From positions 1 through 50,269 of the forward strand of contig JANYHK010000002.1 of NCBI GenBank assembly GCA_025359105.1: a DNA stretch of 50,269 nt. The letters are read 5' to 3'. Positions 27,483-35,276 of the stretch are shown here, one piece after another. This stretch comes from Myxococcales bacterium (GTDB lineage Bacteria; Myxococcota_A; Polyangia; Polyangiales; Polyangiaceae). Numbering within the stretch: position 1 is the stretch's first letter; each line of letters starts with the position of its first letter. The position numbers were made by a program, and so were the translations under genes. The notes beneath the pieces were generated by a model. It had not been told where the DNA came from. It ran no database searches and saw only the letters and a list, made by a program, of their open reading frames with translations.

Positions 27483-27496
27483 GGAGGTCGACCCTG
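27483..27496 (+). promoter_or_regulatory. Strong Shine-Dalgarno with CTG as the possible start codon
   Basis: GGAGG at 27483-27487 is followed 6 bp later by CTG at 27494. The CTG is in frame with the gene at 27524 and has no better start near it. The TTG at 27524 has no purine-rich site upstream. The geometry therefore favours CTG initiation, adding ten residues; an ATG or GTG start is absent in the frame here. Confidence 0.45.
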
Positions 27497-27523
27497 AGCG
27501 CTGCGCGAGCCACAGCACCTCGC

Positions 27524-29614
27524 TTGATCGACATCCTCCGGGCGCTGCCCTCGGGGGAGCTAGATTCGCTCATCTCGCGACTGGGCATTCGGATCGATCC
27601 GGCCAAGCGCCTGGACGGCCCGTCGCAGGTGGCCCGCGTGCTCGTAGGCCTGCCAGATCTGCGTGATCCCTCGCGATTGCCGCAGGCGAGCGTGGAGCTC
27701 TTGCACCGCGTCGCCGAGGCGCGCGGCTCGCTCATCGTGCCGTCGATTCCTCCGGCGCTCGAGCCCCTCTCGGCCCGCGGGCTCATGTTCGCGCGAGGCG
27801 AGCGCGGCGCGGTCGAGCTCATCCTCCCCGCAGCGTTCCTCGTCCAGCTCCGCCCCTGGGAGGGCGAAGACCCGCGCGGGATCCGCGCGCTCCTGGCGGG
27901 CGCGGCGTTCGAGACGTCGAGCGCCATCGCCGCGCACTACCTTGGCCGGCCGGCGACGCCGCCGATCGCCCTCTCCCTCGAGCTGGCGTGGGAGGTCCTC
28001 GGCGATCCGGTGCGACTCAAGGAGGAGGTCCACAAGCTCTCCGCCACCGAGCGCCGGGTGCTCGAGAGCGTCGAGCGCGAAGGGGGCGAGGTCGACACCG
28101 AGGAGCTGCTCGAGCTCGAGAAGGAGCCCTTGCGCCTGCGCACCGCCACCGGCGCGACGCCCTCGCGGCGTGGTGTCGGCTTCTCGCTGGAGCGCCGCGG
28201 CGTGCTCGTGCCGGTGCACCCCAACCGCCACATCGTCCCGACCGAGGTCGCCCAGATCATCAACGCGGACACGCTGGCCGAGCGCGAGACGCGCCGCGAG
28301 CAGGTTAAAAGCTTCGTCGCAGAGGGGGACCACGCCCCGCGACGGGCGCGTTTTACCCAGGATCCGGCGCCGATCGCGATGGGCCTGGCGCTCGTCGCGC
28401 GCGAGCCGGGGAGCGAGGTGCGCGCGGGTATCGGCACACCGAGATCGCTCGTACAGAAGCTCTCGACGCGCTTCGGACGCGATCCCGAGCACGTCGCCTT
28501 GATCGTGGCGCTGTCGCGCGCGGTCGGGCTGTGGGACGTCTCGGCCACGTCGCAGGCGGCGCCGCCAGGTTCCCTCGCCGTCCACGAGCTCACGCGCCTC
28601 CTCTTCGTCGCGTGGCGCCGCGGCGGCGCGTGGGACGAAGCGCGCCCCGAACCGGAAATGCTCCGCGTCGCGATCGACGCCCGCGATCCGAGTCCGGTCG
28701 GCGTCGTGCGCGAGATGGTGCTCGAGTCGCTGACCGATCTCGGTGAGGGACGCTGGGTGCCTTGGGCCTCGCTCGCAGGCTACTTGAAGACCGATCATCG
28801 CGTGCCCGGCCTCACCCGCTTGCTGCGCCGCTGGGCGGAGCGCGTCGGCGTCGACGTGTCGGAGCCGATGGAGGTCGCGCGACGCATCGCGCAGGAGAGC
28901 CTGCCTGCGCTCGGGATCGTGGACCTGGGGGAGGACGACGTGGGGAGCGAGGCGGGCGGCGAAGCGGGTGACCACGCCGGCGCGGGGCCACGGATCACGC
29001 TGCGCCTGACGCCGCGTGGGCGCTCGCTGCTCTCCGACCGTCCGCCGACATTCGACGGCAACCGATCGAAATTTCTCGACACCCACGTCCTGCGCATCGG
29101 GCCCGGCACGCGCGTTCACGCGCTGCTCGCGATCGCACCGTTCGTCGAGGTCGGGCGCGCGACCGACACCCTCGACCTCATCGTCGCCCCGCAGACGCTC
29201 GCGCGCGCGCTCTCGGCGGGCTTCGAGGCCGACGCCCTTCGTCAGCGCATCGAGGCGGTGGCGCCGCTCCCCGAAACGCTCTCGCGCACGCTCGCTCAGG
29301 CGAGCGTCGTCGTGGGCCGCGGCACCTTCACGGGGGGCGCAGGATTCTTGTGGGTGGAGGACGGAAACGTTCGCGAGATGCTGCGGACGCGGAGGCCCAC
29401 CGCGGAGCTCTTCGTCGATCCGTCCCCGCCTGCCGGGCTCATCGTACAGCCGGGCGTCGATCTCGATCGACTCAGCCGGCGCTGCCGCACAATCGGCGTC
29501 GAGGTGCTCATCGACGGGCAGGTGGTTCGCGCAAAGACGCAGCCGCCGCCCCCGGTCCGCGCGACCCCGCTCGGCACCCGCGCGACGAAGGACGACAAGA
29601 AGGACGCCAAGTAA
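27524..29614 (+). CDS. Protein resembling the helicase-associated domain of XPB-like proteins
   Basis: The 696-residue product (from TTG; a CTG start at 27494 is better supported by its ribosome site) is hydrophilic and cytosolic. The N-terminal 140 residues (LRALPSGELDSLISRLGIRIDP and AARLLPSFLQ-like repeats) and the middle look like winged-helix domains. About residues 480-640, from LTPRGRSLL through LIVAPQTLARALSAGFEADALRQRIEAVAPLPETLSRTL to EVLIDGQ, resemble the helicase-associated domain that in actinobacteria and myxobacteria accompanies XPB. I see no Walker A or DEAD motif, so it is not itself a helicase. It diverges from the methyltransferase, with only about 100 bp between the starts. 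The C-terminus is Lys/Asp-rich. Confidence 0.55.
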   Translation: MIDILRALPSGELDSLISRLGIRIDPAKRLDGPSQVARVLVGLPDLRDPSRLPQASVELLHRVAEARGSLIVPSIPPALEPLSARGLMFARGERGAVELILPAAFLVQLRPWEGEDPRGIRALLAGAAFETSSAIAAHYLGRPATPPIALSLELAWEVLGDPVRLKEEVHKLSATERRVLESVEREGGEVDTEELLELEKEPLRLRTATGATPSRRGVGFSLERRGVLVPVHPNRHIVPTEVAQIINADTLAERETRREQVKSFVAEGDHAPRRARFTQDPAPIAMGLALVAREPGSEVRAGIGTPRSLVQKLSTRFGRDPEHVALIVALSRAVGLWDVSATSQAAPPGSLAVHELTRLLFVAWRRGGAWDEARPEPEMLRVAIDARDPSPVGVVREMVLESLTDLGEGRWVPWASLAGYLKTDHRVPGLTRLLRRWAERVGVDVSEPMEVARRIAQESLPALGIVDLGEDDVGSEAGGEAGDHAGAGPRITLRLTPRGRSLLSDRPPTFDGNRSKFLDTHVLRIGPGTRVHALLAIAPFVEVGRATDTLDLIVAPQTLARALSAGFEADALRQRIEAVAPLPETLSRTLAQASVVVGRGTFTGGAGFLWVEDGNVREMLRTRRPTAELFVDPSPPAGLIVQPGVDLDRLSRRCRTIGVEVLIDGQVVRAKTQPPPPVRATPLGTRATKDDKKDAK

Positions 29615-29620
29615 CGGCCG

Positions 29621-29642
29621 CCTCAAAAGCGAGCGCCGATCG
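29621..29642 (-). repeat. 22-base repeat, copy 1, downstream of a lipoprotein gene
   Basis: CCTCAAAAGCGAGCGCCGATCG, written in two halves as CCTCAAAAGCG and AGCGCCGATCG, matches copy 2 (30942-30963) at 20 of 22 bases. It lies 52-73 bp after the stop of the minus-strand lipoprotein gene. Read on the minus strand it encodes IGARF followed by a stop, the kind of C-terminus seen on outer-membrane barrels. Confidence 0.55.
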
Positions 29643-29693
29643 ACCGCCCCGTCCACGTCGTTCGCGCGAAAGCGCAGGCGATTCTCGCTCCGC

Positions 29694-30929
29694 TTACTTG
29701 GGGATGCGGACGACGAGGTTGCCCGTGATGGCATAGAGGAAGGGCCCGTCCGGTGCGATCAGCGCTGCCGGGCCATAGACCTCCGGACGAACCACCGTCA
29801 CAGAACCCAGGCCGCACTTCGCGCGACGAAGGAGATGCGCGTAGCTTCCGTTCGCGGGATCCTTCGCGAACCAGTAGACGTGCGTGGAATCGACGGCAAG
29901 GTAGCTCACCTCGGGAAATCCGGGCGCCTCGGCGACGAGCGCCGGCGTGTCGCCGAGCCGCCCGCTGGCCGCGAGACCGTAGATTCGCCCACGGAGCGTA
30001 TCGCTCCAGAAGACGTTCGTGCCGTCGGTGGCTATGGCGTACGGGCGGCCTGCGTCGCTGACGACGAGCCGCACGCCGCCCTCGTCGGCCTTCAGCTGCC
30101 CGCCGCCGCTGTCAGCCTCGTCGGGAGCGGTCACCCAAAAGAGGCCGCCGTTGGTGCGGACGAGCCCGCGAGGCAACATCGGAGAGTCGTCGGAAACGGG
30201 CGTGGTTGCACCGGCGAAGCCATACCGCAGCACCTGCGGCCCGCTGACGTACGCGAGGCTCTGCGGTTCAAGCGCCATCGGCGCCACCGGCCCGACGTTG
30301 ACGACGTCGTGCCAATCCCCTCCGTCACGGAGGACGTTGGCGAGGGTCACGCGCGTGCGGATCCAGAAGCGATCCTGCGCGGCGACCATCGCGGAGATCC
30401 TCTCGTCGAAGGGATCACTGCCGTCCGGGACGTCGTGGACGAGGACAGTCTCCGGTCCGGCGTCGGATGGCGGTACCGGTACCCGCTGCACGACGTATCC
30501 GGAGGACCAGTAGACGAAGGCGCCGTCGACGAGGAGCGTGTGGTCGTCGGAGCCTACGCTGCCGATGGTGGTGGGCTCGCAATGGCCGCCGACGCAGAGC
30601 GCGAGGGCACATGCGTGGTCGCAGCGACCACAATGATCGGCGCGCTGGAGCAAATCCACGCCCGTCTGCGCGCCACAGGTCGCATATCGCTCCCCCGCGT
30701 CGGTGGCGACGCTGGGCGGATCGCCGGTGCAGACGGGGGTTGCGTCGAAGGAGGCATCCGAGCCGTCCGGCGTGCCCGGTGGTACGTCGACGTCCGCCGC
30801 CATCGCGTCCCCGGCGGCGTCCGGGAGCCCGGCGCCCGCATAGCCGACGTCGTCGATCGTCAGGATGCTCGCGCACGCGACAAGGACGCCGGCGACGGCC
30901 ATCGCCAAGAGCCCGCGACCTCCGACCAT
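29694..30929 (-). CDS. Lipoprotein with propeller-like repeats
   Basis: The 411-residue product has a lipoprotein signal peptide (lipobox LVAC, Cys19), then a short Asp/Ala-rich linker. A Cys-rich segment follows (CGRCDHACALALCVGGHCEP), a pattern common in myxobacterial cell-surface proteins. From about 125 onward, repeated phrases such as HTLLVDGAFVYWSSGYVVQRVP, DGTNVFWSDTLRGRIYGLAA and DSTHVYWFAKDPANGSYAHLLRRA suggest a beta-propeller with Tyr/Trp-rich blades. The function is unknown. It runs on the minus strand between the helicase-associated gene and lysA, and is flanked by the two copies of the 22-base repeat. Confidence 0.75.
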   Translation of the reverse strand: MVGGRGLLAMAVAGVLVACASILTIDDVGYAGAGLPDAAGDAMAADVDVPPGTPDGSDASFDATPVCTGDPPSVATDAGERYATCGAQTGVDLLQRADHCGRCDHACALALCVGGHCEPTTIGSVGSDDHTLLVDGAFVYWSSGYVVQRVPVPPSDAGPETVLVHDVPDGSDPFDERISAMVAAQDRFWIRTRVTLANVLRDGGDWHDVVNVGPVAPMALEPQSLAYVSGPQVLRYGFAGATTPVSDDSPMLPRGLVRTNGGLFWVTAPDEADSGGGQLKADEGGVRLVVSDAGRPYAIATDGTNVFWSDTLRGRIYGLAASGRLGDTPALVAEAPGFPEVSYLAVDSTHVYWFAKDPANGSYAHLLRRAKCGLGSVTVVRPEVYGPAALIAPDGPFLYAITGNLVVRIPK

Positions 30930-30941
30930 CTCGCAACCTTA

Positions 30942-30963
30942 CCTCAGAAGCGAGCGGCGATCG
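30942..30963 (-). repeat. 22-base repeat, copy 2, downstream of lysA
   Basis: Matches copy 1 (29621-29642) at 20 of 22 bases and lies 47-68 bp after the lysA stop, a similar distance. On the minus strand it encodes IAARF then a stop, and here the frame is the one that continues lysA past its own stop codon. It also contains the palindrome GGCGATCGCC. Confidence 0.55.
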
Positions 30964-31009
30964 CCAAGCCGCCGCCCCGGGTCCGCCCGCGTATGGCGGT
31001 GGCCCAGGC

Positions 31010-32329
31010 TCACGCCTCGCGGATCGATGCGCGCTCCTCGGCCCATGCGTCGCGTGGCGCCCGCTGCGTCTTGGCGACGACGCGGCCGCCGCGGAGGAAC
31101 ACCTCCACCGGGAGCGCCCGCCCGTTGTACTGGCTCGCCATAGTGAAGCCGTACGCGCCGCTGTCCAGGATGGCGACGAGCGCCGGCGGGCGCACGGGGA
31201 GCGCGTGCTCGCCGAAGTCGCACGAGCTCTCGCACACCGGGCCGACGACGCGCCAGGGGACGGCCTCGCCTTCGCCGCCGGAGATCGCGACGATGCGGTG
31301 GCGCGCCTGGTAGAGCGCCGGGCGGAGGAGATCGTTCATGCCGGCGTCGATCATGAGCCAGCGACGCTCGGCACCGACCCGCGTCTCCTTGACCTGGATC
31401 ACCCGCGCAAGCAGCACGCCATGCGCGGCCACGAGCGCGCGGCCAGGCTCGACGTGCAGCGCGAGGCCGCCAAGGCCCGCCTCGCGCATCGCCTCGCGCG
31501 TCGCCCCGACGAAGTCGGCGGGCCGCACGGGGCAGCCGGCGCCGTAGTCGATGCCGAAGCCACCGCCGGTGTCGACGAACTCGAGCGGCGCTCCGGCGGC
31601 GCGCGCGCGGGCGGCGACTCCGAACAAGACGCGTGCACTTTGCACGTAGGGCTCGACCCGGGTGAGCTGGGAGCCGACGTGGCAGGCGACGCCCACGAGC
31701 GACGTGCTGGAGAGCGAAGTGACGCGCGTGAGCGCGGGTTCGACGTCGCCGAGCGGCACGCCGAACTTCGCCTCGTCGTGCCCGGTCGTGATGTGCGCGT
31801 GTGTACCGATGTCGCTGGCGTCCACCTGCGGGTTCACGCGGATGCTCACGCGCGCGGTCTTCCCGGCGACGCGCGCGCGCGCGTCGACGCGATCGAGCTC
31901 CTCGAGGCTCTCGGCCTGGATGGCGCCGATGCCGCGGGCGATCGCGAGATCGAGCTCGTCGTCCGTCTTGGCGACCCCGCTGTAGACGACGTGCAGAGGC
32001 GAGATACCGCACGCGAGCGCGAGGAGCAGCTCGGCGCCGCTCACCACGTCGGCGCCGCAGCCCTCCCGCGCGAGCGTACGCACGATCGGCCCGGCGGCAT
32101 TGGCCTTCACCGCGTAGGCGACGAGCCCCCGCGGCCCCGCTGGCACCGACATCGCACGCAAGAGCTCGCGTGCCTCGGCGGCGATGGCGTCGAGATCGTA
32201 GACGTACGTTGGGGTTCCGATGGACGAATCCGTCGCCAGCGCTGCCAGGCTTGGCAAGATGCCCGAGAGTTTCGAGGGTGTTTCCGAGGTCACGGCGTTT
32301 GGCGCTTCGTTTCCGGGCCACTTTGGCAT
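31010..32329 (-). CDS. lysA: Diaminopimelate decarboxylase
   Basis: LysA decarboxylates meso-diaminopimelate to L-lysine, using PLP. The 439-residue product has the fold-III PLP motif VAYAVKANAAG with Lys75, TPTYVYDLDAI near the N-terminus, HVGSQL, VDTGGGFGIDYGAG (phosphate-binding Gly loop), EPGRALVAAHG, the active-site CESSCDFG and the C-terminal GAYGFTMASQYNGRALPVEV. The ATG at 32329 lies only 12 bp from the divergent pyk start, and the N-terminus before TPTYVYD is about 38 residues, somewhat long. A GTG (32293) or TTG (32257) would shorten it. The start is therefore less certain than the identity. Confidence 0.94.
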   Translation of the reverse strand: MPKWPGNEAPNAVTSETPSKLSGILPSLAALATDSSIGTPTYVYDLDAIAAEARELLRAMSVPAGPRGLVAYAVKANAAGPIVRTLAREGCGADVVSGAELLLALACGISPLHVVYSGVAKTDDELDLAIARGIGAIQAESLEELDRVDARARVAGKTARVSIRVNPQVDASDIGTHAHITTGHDEAKFGVPLGDVEPALTRVTSLSSTSLVGVACHVGSQLTRVEPYVQSARVLFGVAARARAAGAPLEFVDTGGGFGIDYGAGCPVRPADFVGATREAMREAGLGGLALHVEPGRALVAAHGVLLARVIQVKETRVGAERRWLMIDAGMNDLLRPALYQARHRIVAISGGEGEAVPWRVVGPVCESSCDFGEHALPVRPPALVAILDSGAYGFTMASQYNGRALPVEVFLRGGRVVAKTQRAPRDAWAEERASIREA

Positions 32330-32341
32330 AAGAACCGTGCG

Positions 32342-33751
32342 ATGGCGATCCGCCGTGCCAAGCTCGTATGCACGCTGGGCCCCGCCTGTAGCTCGGTGGA
32401 AGGCCTGGAGAGCCTCATCGCGGCCGGCATGGACGTCGCGCGGCTCAACTTCTCGCACGGCACGCACGAGCAGCACGGCGTGCAGCTCGCGAACCTGCGC
32501 AAGGCGAGCGAGAACCAGCGCAAGGCCGTCGCCTCGCTCCAGGATCTCTGCGGCCCCAAGATCCGCACCGGCACGTTTCCGGCGAACTTCAATCTCCCGA
32601 CAGGCGCAGAGATCGAGCTCATCGAAGGCGAAGCCAGCAGCGACGAGCGCGTCATCCCGATCCAGTACGAAGGCCTCGCCGGCGACGTCCGGGTCGGCGA
32701 TCACATCCTCTTCGACGACGGGCGCGTCGTGCTCCGCGTCCACGGCATCGAGGGCGAGCGCGTCAAGGCCAAGGTCGAGCAAGGCGGCGGCATGCGCAAC
32801 CACGTCGGGGTGCACCTGCCGAGCAAGACGATGCGCGTCGGCGCGCTCACCGAGAAGGACAAGGAGGATCTCTCCTTCGGTCTGGCCAACGGCGTCGACT
32901 ACATCGCGCTCAGTTTCGTGCGACGCGCGGACGACATCAAGCTCGTGCGCGAGATCGCGCTCGAGTGGGGCCAGCCCACGCCGATCGTCGCGAAGATCGA
33001 GACGCCCGACGCGATCGAGAACCTCGAGTCGATCGTCGCCGCCTCCGACGGCGTCATGGTCGCCCGCGGCGATCTCGGCGTCGAGTTCCCTCCCGAGCGC
33101 GTGCCCGTCATCCAGCGACAGATCCTCGGCGTCGCGCGACGCGTGCGCAGGCCGGTCATCGTCGCGACCGAGATGCTCCAGTCGATGACGAAGGCGTCGC
33201 GCCCGACGCGCGCCGAGGCGAGCGACGTCGCCAACGCCGTCTTCTCGGGCACCGACGCGCTCATGCTCTCCGGCGAGACGGCGACGGGCGACCACCCATC
33301 GCTGGCCGCGCAGATGATGAGCCGCATCGCGATGGAGGCGGAGACGAGCCCGTTCTACGAGCAGGTGCCCTACGCGAGCCGCGCGACGAGCATCGCCGAG
33401 GCCGTCGCGCGCGGCGCGTGCAACACGGCGCGCGAGATCGGCGCCCGCTACCTCGTCGCGTTCACCGAGAGCGGCTCGTCGGCGATGAACGTGAGCCTCG
33501 CGCGCCCCAACGTGCCGATCATCGCCTATTCTCCCAACGCGAAGACGCGGAGGCGGATGAACCTGTTCTGGGGCGTCATTCCTCGCGAAATGCCGCCAGT
33601 GCACGATCCCGACAAGCTCGTCGACTTCTGCACCGCCGATCTCATGGCGAACGGCCTGGCGGCGCCGGGCGAGCGCGTCGTCATCGTCTTCGGCGCTCCG
33701 ATCGGGGTCAGCGGCAGTACGAATACGATCAGGGTTCACGTCCTGGGCTGA
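32342..33751 (+). CDS. pyk: Pyruvate kinase
   Basis: Pyruvate kinase makes pyruvate and ATP from phosphoenolpyruvate and ADP in the last step of glycolysis. The 469-residue product has the family core from RAKLVCTLGPAC to the substrate/Mg loop DGVMVARGDLGVE. In between are MDVARLNFSHGTHEQH, LQDLCGPKIRTG, VAKIETPDAIEN, and after it ATEMLQSMTKASRPTRAEASDVANAV and MLSGETATGDHP. The C-terminal allosteric domain is present (VAFTESGSSAMNVSLARP). It starts 12 bp from lysA on the other strand, so promoter elements must lie inside lysA. The stop codon sits within a long hairpin. Confidence 0.96.
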   Translation: MAIRRAKLVCTLGPACSSVEGLESLIAAGMDVARLNFSHGTHEQHGVQLANLRKASENQRKAVASLQDLCGPKIRTGTFPANFNLPTGAEIELIEGEASSDERVIPIQYEGLAGDVRVGDHILFDDGRVVLRVHGIEGERVKAKVEQGGGMRNHVGVHLPSKTMRVGALTEKDKEDLSFGLANGVDYIALSFVRRADDIKLVREIALEWGQPTPIVAKIETPDAIENLESIVAASDGVMVARGDLGVEFPPERVPVIQRQILGVARRVRRPVIVATEMLQSMTKASRPTRAEASDVANAVFSGTDALMLSGETATGDHPSLAAQMMSRIAMEAETSPFYEQVPYASRATSIAEAVARGACNTAREIGARYLVAFTESGSSAMNVSLARPNVPIIAYSPNAKTRRRMNLFWGVIPREMPPVHDPDKLVDFCTADLMANGLAAPGERVVIVFGAPIGVSGSTNTIRVHVLG

Positions 33752-33777
33752 GCGGCCCAGGACGTGAACCCTGATCG
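33726..33777 (+). terminator. Terminator with a 23-bp perfect stem overlapping the pyk stop
   Basis: The arms 33726-33748 and 33755-33777 are perfect reverse complements (the inner 22 bp are 33727-33748 and 33755-33776) with a 6-base loop. The left arm encodes the last residues of pyk (RVHVLG and the stop). A T7 run follows at 33790-33796. The stem is much longer than a typical terminator and is very G+C-rich. Confidence 0.8.
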
Positions 33778-33796
33778 CTTTCGTCCTGGTTTTTTT

Positions 33797-33934
33797 GGGA
33801 ACCCTGCCGGGTTCCCCTCATCGCGGGGCGATGAGCCTCCCCTCCGATGCTTACGCAGCTCGTGCTTCGCACGAGGGGGGACGAGAAAAAGGGGGTCTTG
33901 CGGTAGTGCCGATTGGTCACTAGGCCCATCGGCA
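33797..33934. terminator. Chain of further hairpins between convergent pyk and the von Willebrand gene
   Basis: Four more hairpins follow: GGGAACCC/GGGTTCCC (33797-33804 with 33809-33816), CTCATCG/CGATGAG (33817-33823 with 33829-33835), CTCGTGC/GCACGAG (33859-33865 with 33869-33875) and TGCCGAT(T)GG/CCATCGGCA (33907-33934). They lie in the 190-bp gap between the convergent stops 33751 and 33942 and would end transcription from both sides. The short open frame seen on the minus strand here is only the reverse complement of the stems. Confidence 0.6.
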
Positions 33935-33941
33935 TTTGGGT

Positions 33942-35138
33942 CTAGCGGGTGATCGTCGCGCAGCCCAGGATGATGGCGACTTTGCCCTTGGGGTCGTTCT
34001 TGACCGTGTCGCAGTTCGCGCCGTGGAGGACGACCTTCGACGGGTTCTGCGGGTTGTCGTACGTCCAGCCGTTCGCGCCGTCCTGCACGAGCACGTGCTG
34101 GACGCCGTTCTGGTCGGTGTAGATGACGTTCACCTGGGACGGGTCGACGGCGCCGTCCTTCGTGAGGATGAACTCGCACGTCGCAACGGCGCTTCGGATC
34201 TTGTTGATGGCGTCGATGAAGTCCTGCGTGAGCTGCTGGGCGCTCTTGCCGCCGGGGGTCACCTGGAAGTGGCATGTGTTGGCGGGATTCGAGCTCTCGT
34301 TCGGGTTGCAACCGGGCGGCGCGGCGCCGCCGGCCACGGCGAGCTGGCCCATGAACGACGGGTCGTAGGCCTTGGGATCGGTGGCCGGGAAGGGCCCGAT
34401 GCCGACCGCGAAGGTCGTGATGCCCTTCTTGAGCTCCGCCGAGACGAGCGATGCGTCCTCGGACGCGGTGCTGTCGCTGGGGAGGCCGTCCGTCATGAGG
34501 ACGAGGACCTTCTTGCCGTTCGAGAGCAGCGGCGCCTTCGGCGAGAAGGTCTCGAGCGCTTTGTAGCCGCCCTCGAGGCCGGTCTTCGTCGGCGTGTCGC
34601 CGGCCGGCCCCGACGGCTGGATGCGGCCGCGGAGCTTGTCGCGCTGCCCCTTGTCGACGAACGCGATGGGCACGTCGACGTTCGAGGGGTAGGGCCCGGC
34701 GCAGCTACCCTTGATGGGACCAATCGGCGTCTGGATGGTCTGGCACGTTGGATCGAGGTTGTCGGCGAAGGTGATGAGGCCGACGCCGAACGACGGATCG
34801 TTCTTCGCGAGGAGATCGTCGTAGATCGCCTCGAGCGCCGGCACGACCGCCTTCCATTTATTCTCGTCGCCCATGCTGCCGGAGCCGTCGAGGACGATCT
34901 GCATGTAGACGGGCGCGCGCTCCGCGTCGGCCGAGGCGCGGGCGCAGCCGCCGTCGAGGATGCCGATGCCGCCGCTCGCGCCGAGGCCTCCGTCGCTACC
35001 CGCGCCGAAGCCGCCGCCGGCCCCCGGATCGGTGAAGCCGGAGTCCTTCTTCGAGCCCGAGCATGCCGCGGCGAGCGCCGCCGCGATGGCCACCGCCCCT
35101 GCACGCCGCGCGAATCTGGTTCCGCTCGTTCCGCTCAT
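33942..35138 (-). CDS. von Willebrand factor type A domain lipoprotein
   Basis: The 398-residue product has a signal peptide with lipobox AAAC (Cys26), a Gly/Asp-rich linker to about residue 65, and one vWA domain. The metal-ion-dependent adhesion site is complete: DGSGS at 84-88 (VLDGSGSM), a later Thr in DTPTKTGLEGG, and MTDGLPSD. Such domains bind ligands through a divalent ion and often act in adhesion or complex assembly outside the cell. Residues after about 310 contain paired Cys (CEFILTKDGAV, CDTVKND, GCATITR). ATG at 35138 follows GAGGAG by 7 bp and begins the signal peptide; 24 more codons upstream are not used. It faces pyk tail to tail. Confidence 0.85.
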   Translation of the reverse strand: MSGTSGTRFARRAGAVAIAAALAAACSGSKKDSGFTDPGAGGGFGAGSDGGLGASGGIGILDGGCARASADAERAPVYMQIVLDGSGSMGDENKWKAVVPALEAIYDDLLAKNDPSFGVGLITFADNLDPTCQTIQTPIGPIKGSCAGPYPSNVDVPIAFVDKGQRDKLRGRIQPSGPAGDTPTKTGLEGGYKALETFSPKAPLLSNGKKVLVLMTDGLPSDSTASEDASLVSAELKKGITTFAVGIGPFPATDPKAYDPSFMGQLAVAGGAAPPGCNPNESSNPANTCHFQVTPGGKSAQQLTQDFIDAINKIRSAVATCEFILTKDGAVDPSQVNVIYTDQNGVQHVLVQDGANGWTYDNPQNPSKVVLHGANCDTVKNDPKGKVAIILGCATITR

Positions 35139-35276
35139 CGTCGACTCCTCTGCCTCGGCTACTCGGGCGGAACTCTTTGCCGGGCGGCCACCCCGGCGCA
35201 AGCCGTTCACGCGATGAGATGCAGTGGGGACGCGGCTGGGATGTATTGAGAGGTGCGCAATTCCTCGCGGGGCCTC

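Noticed and set aside
29623-29817. 64-residue minus-strand open frame ending IGARF
   Set aside because: It mostly overlaps the lipoprotein gene in another frame; only the last residues are of interest and are reported as a repeat.
33729-33935. Minus-strand open frame of 68 residues after pyk
   Set aside because: It is the reverse complement of the hairpin stems; its end repeats the pyk tail because of the palindrome.
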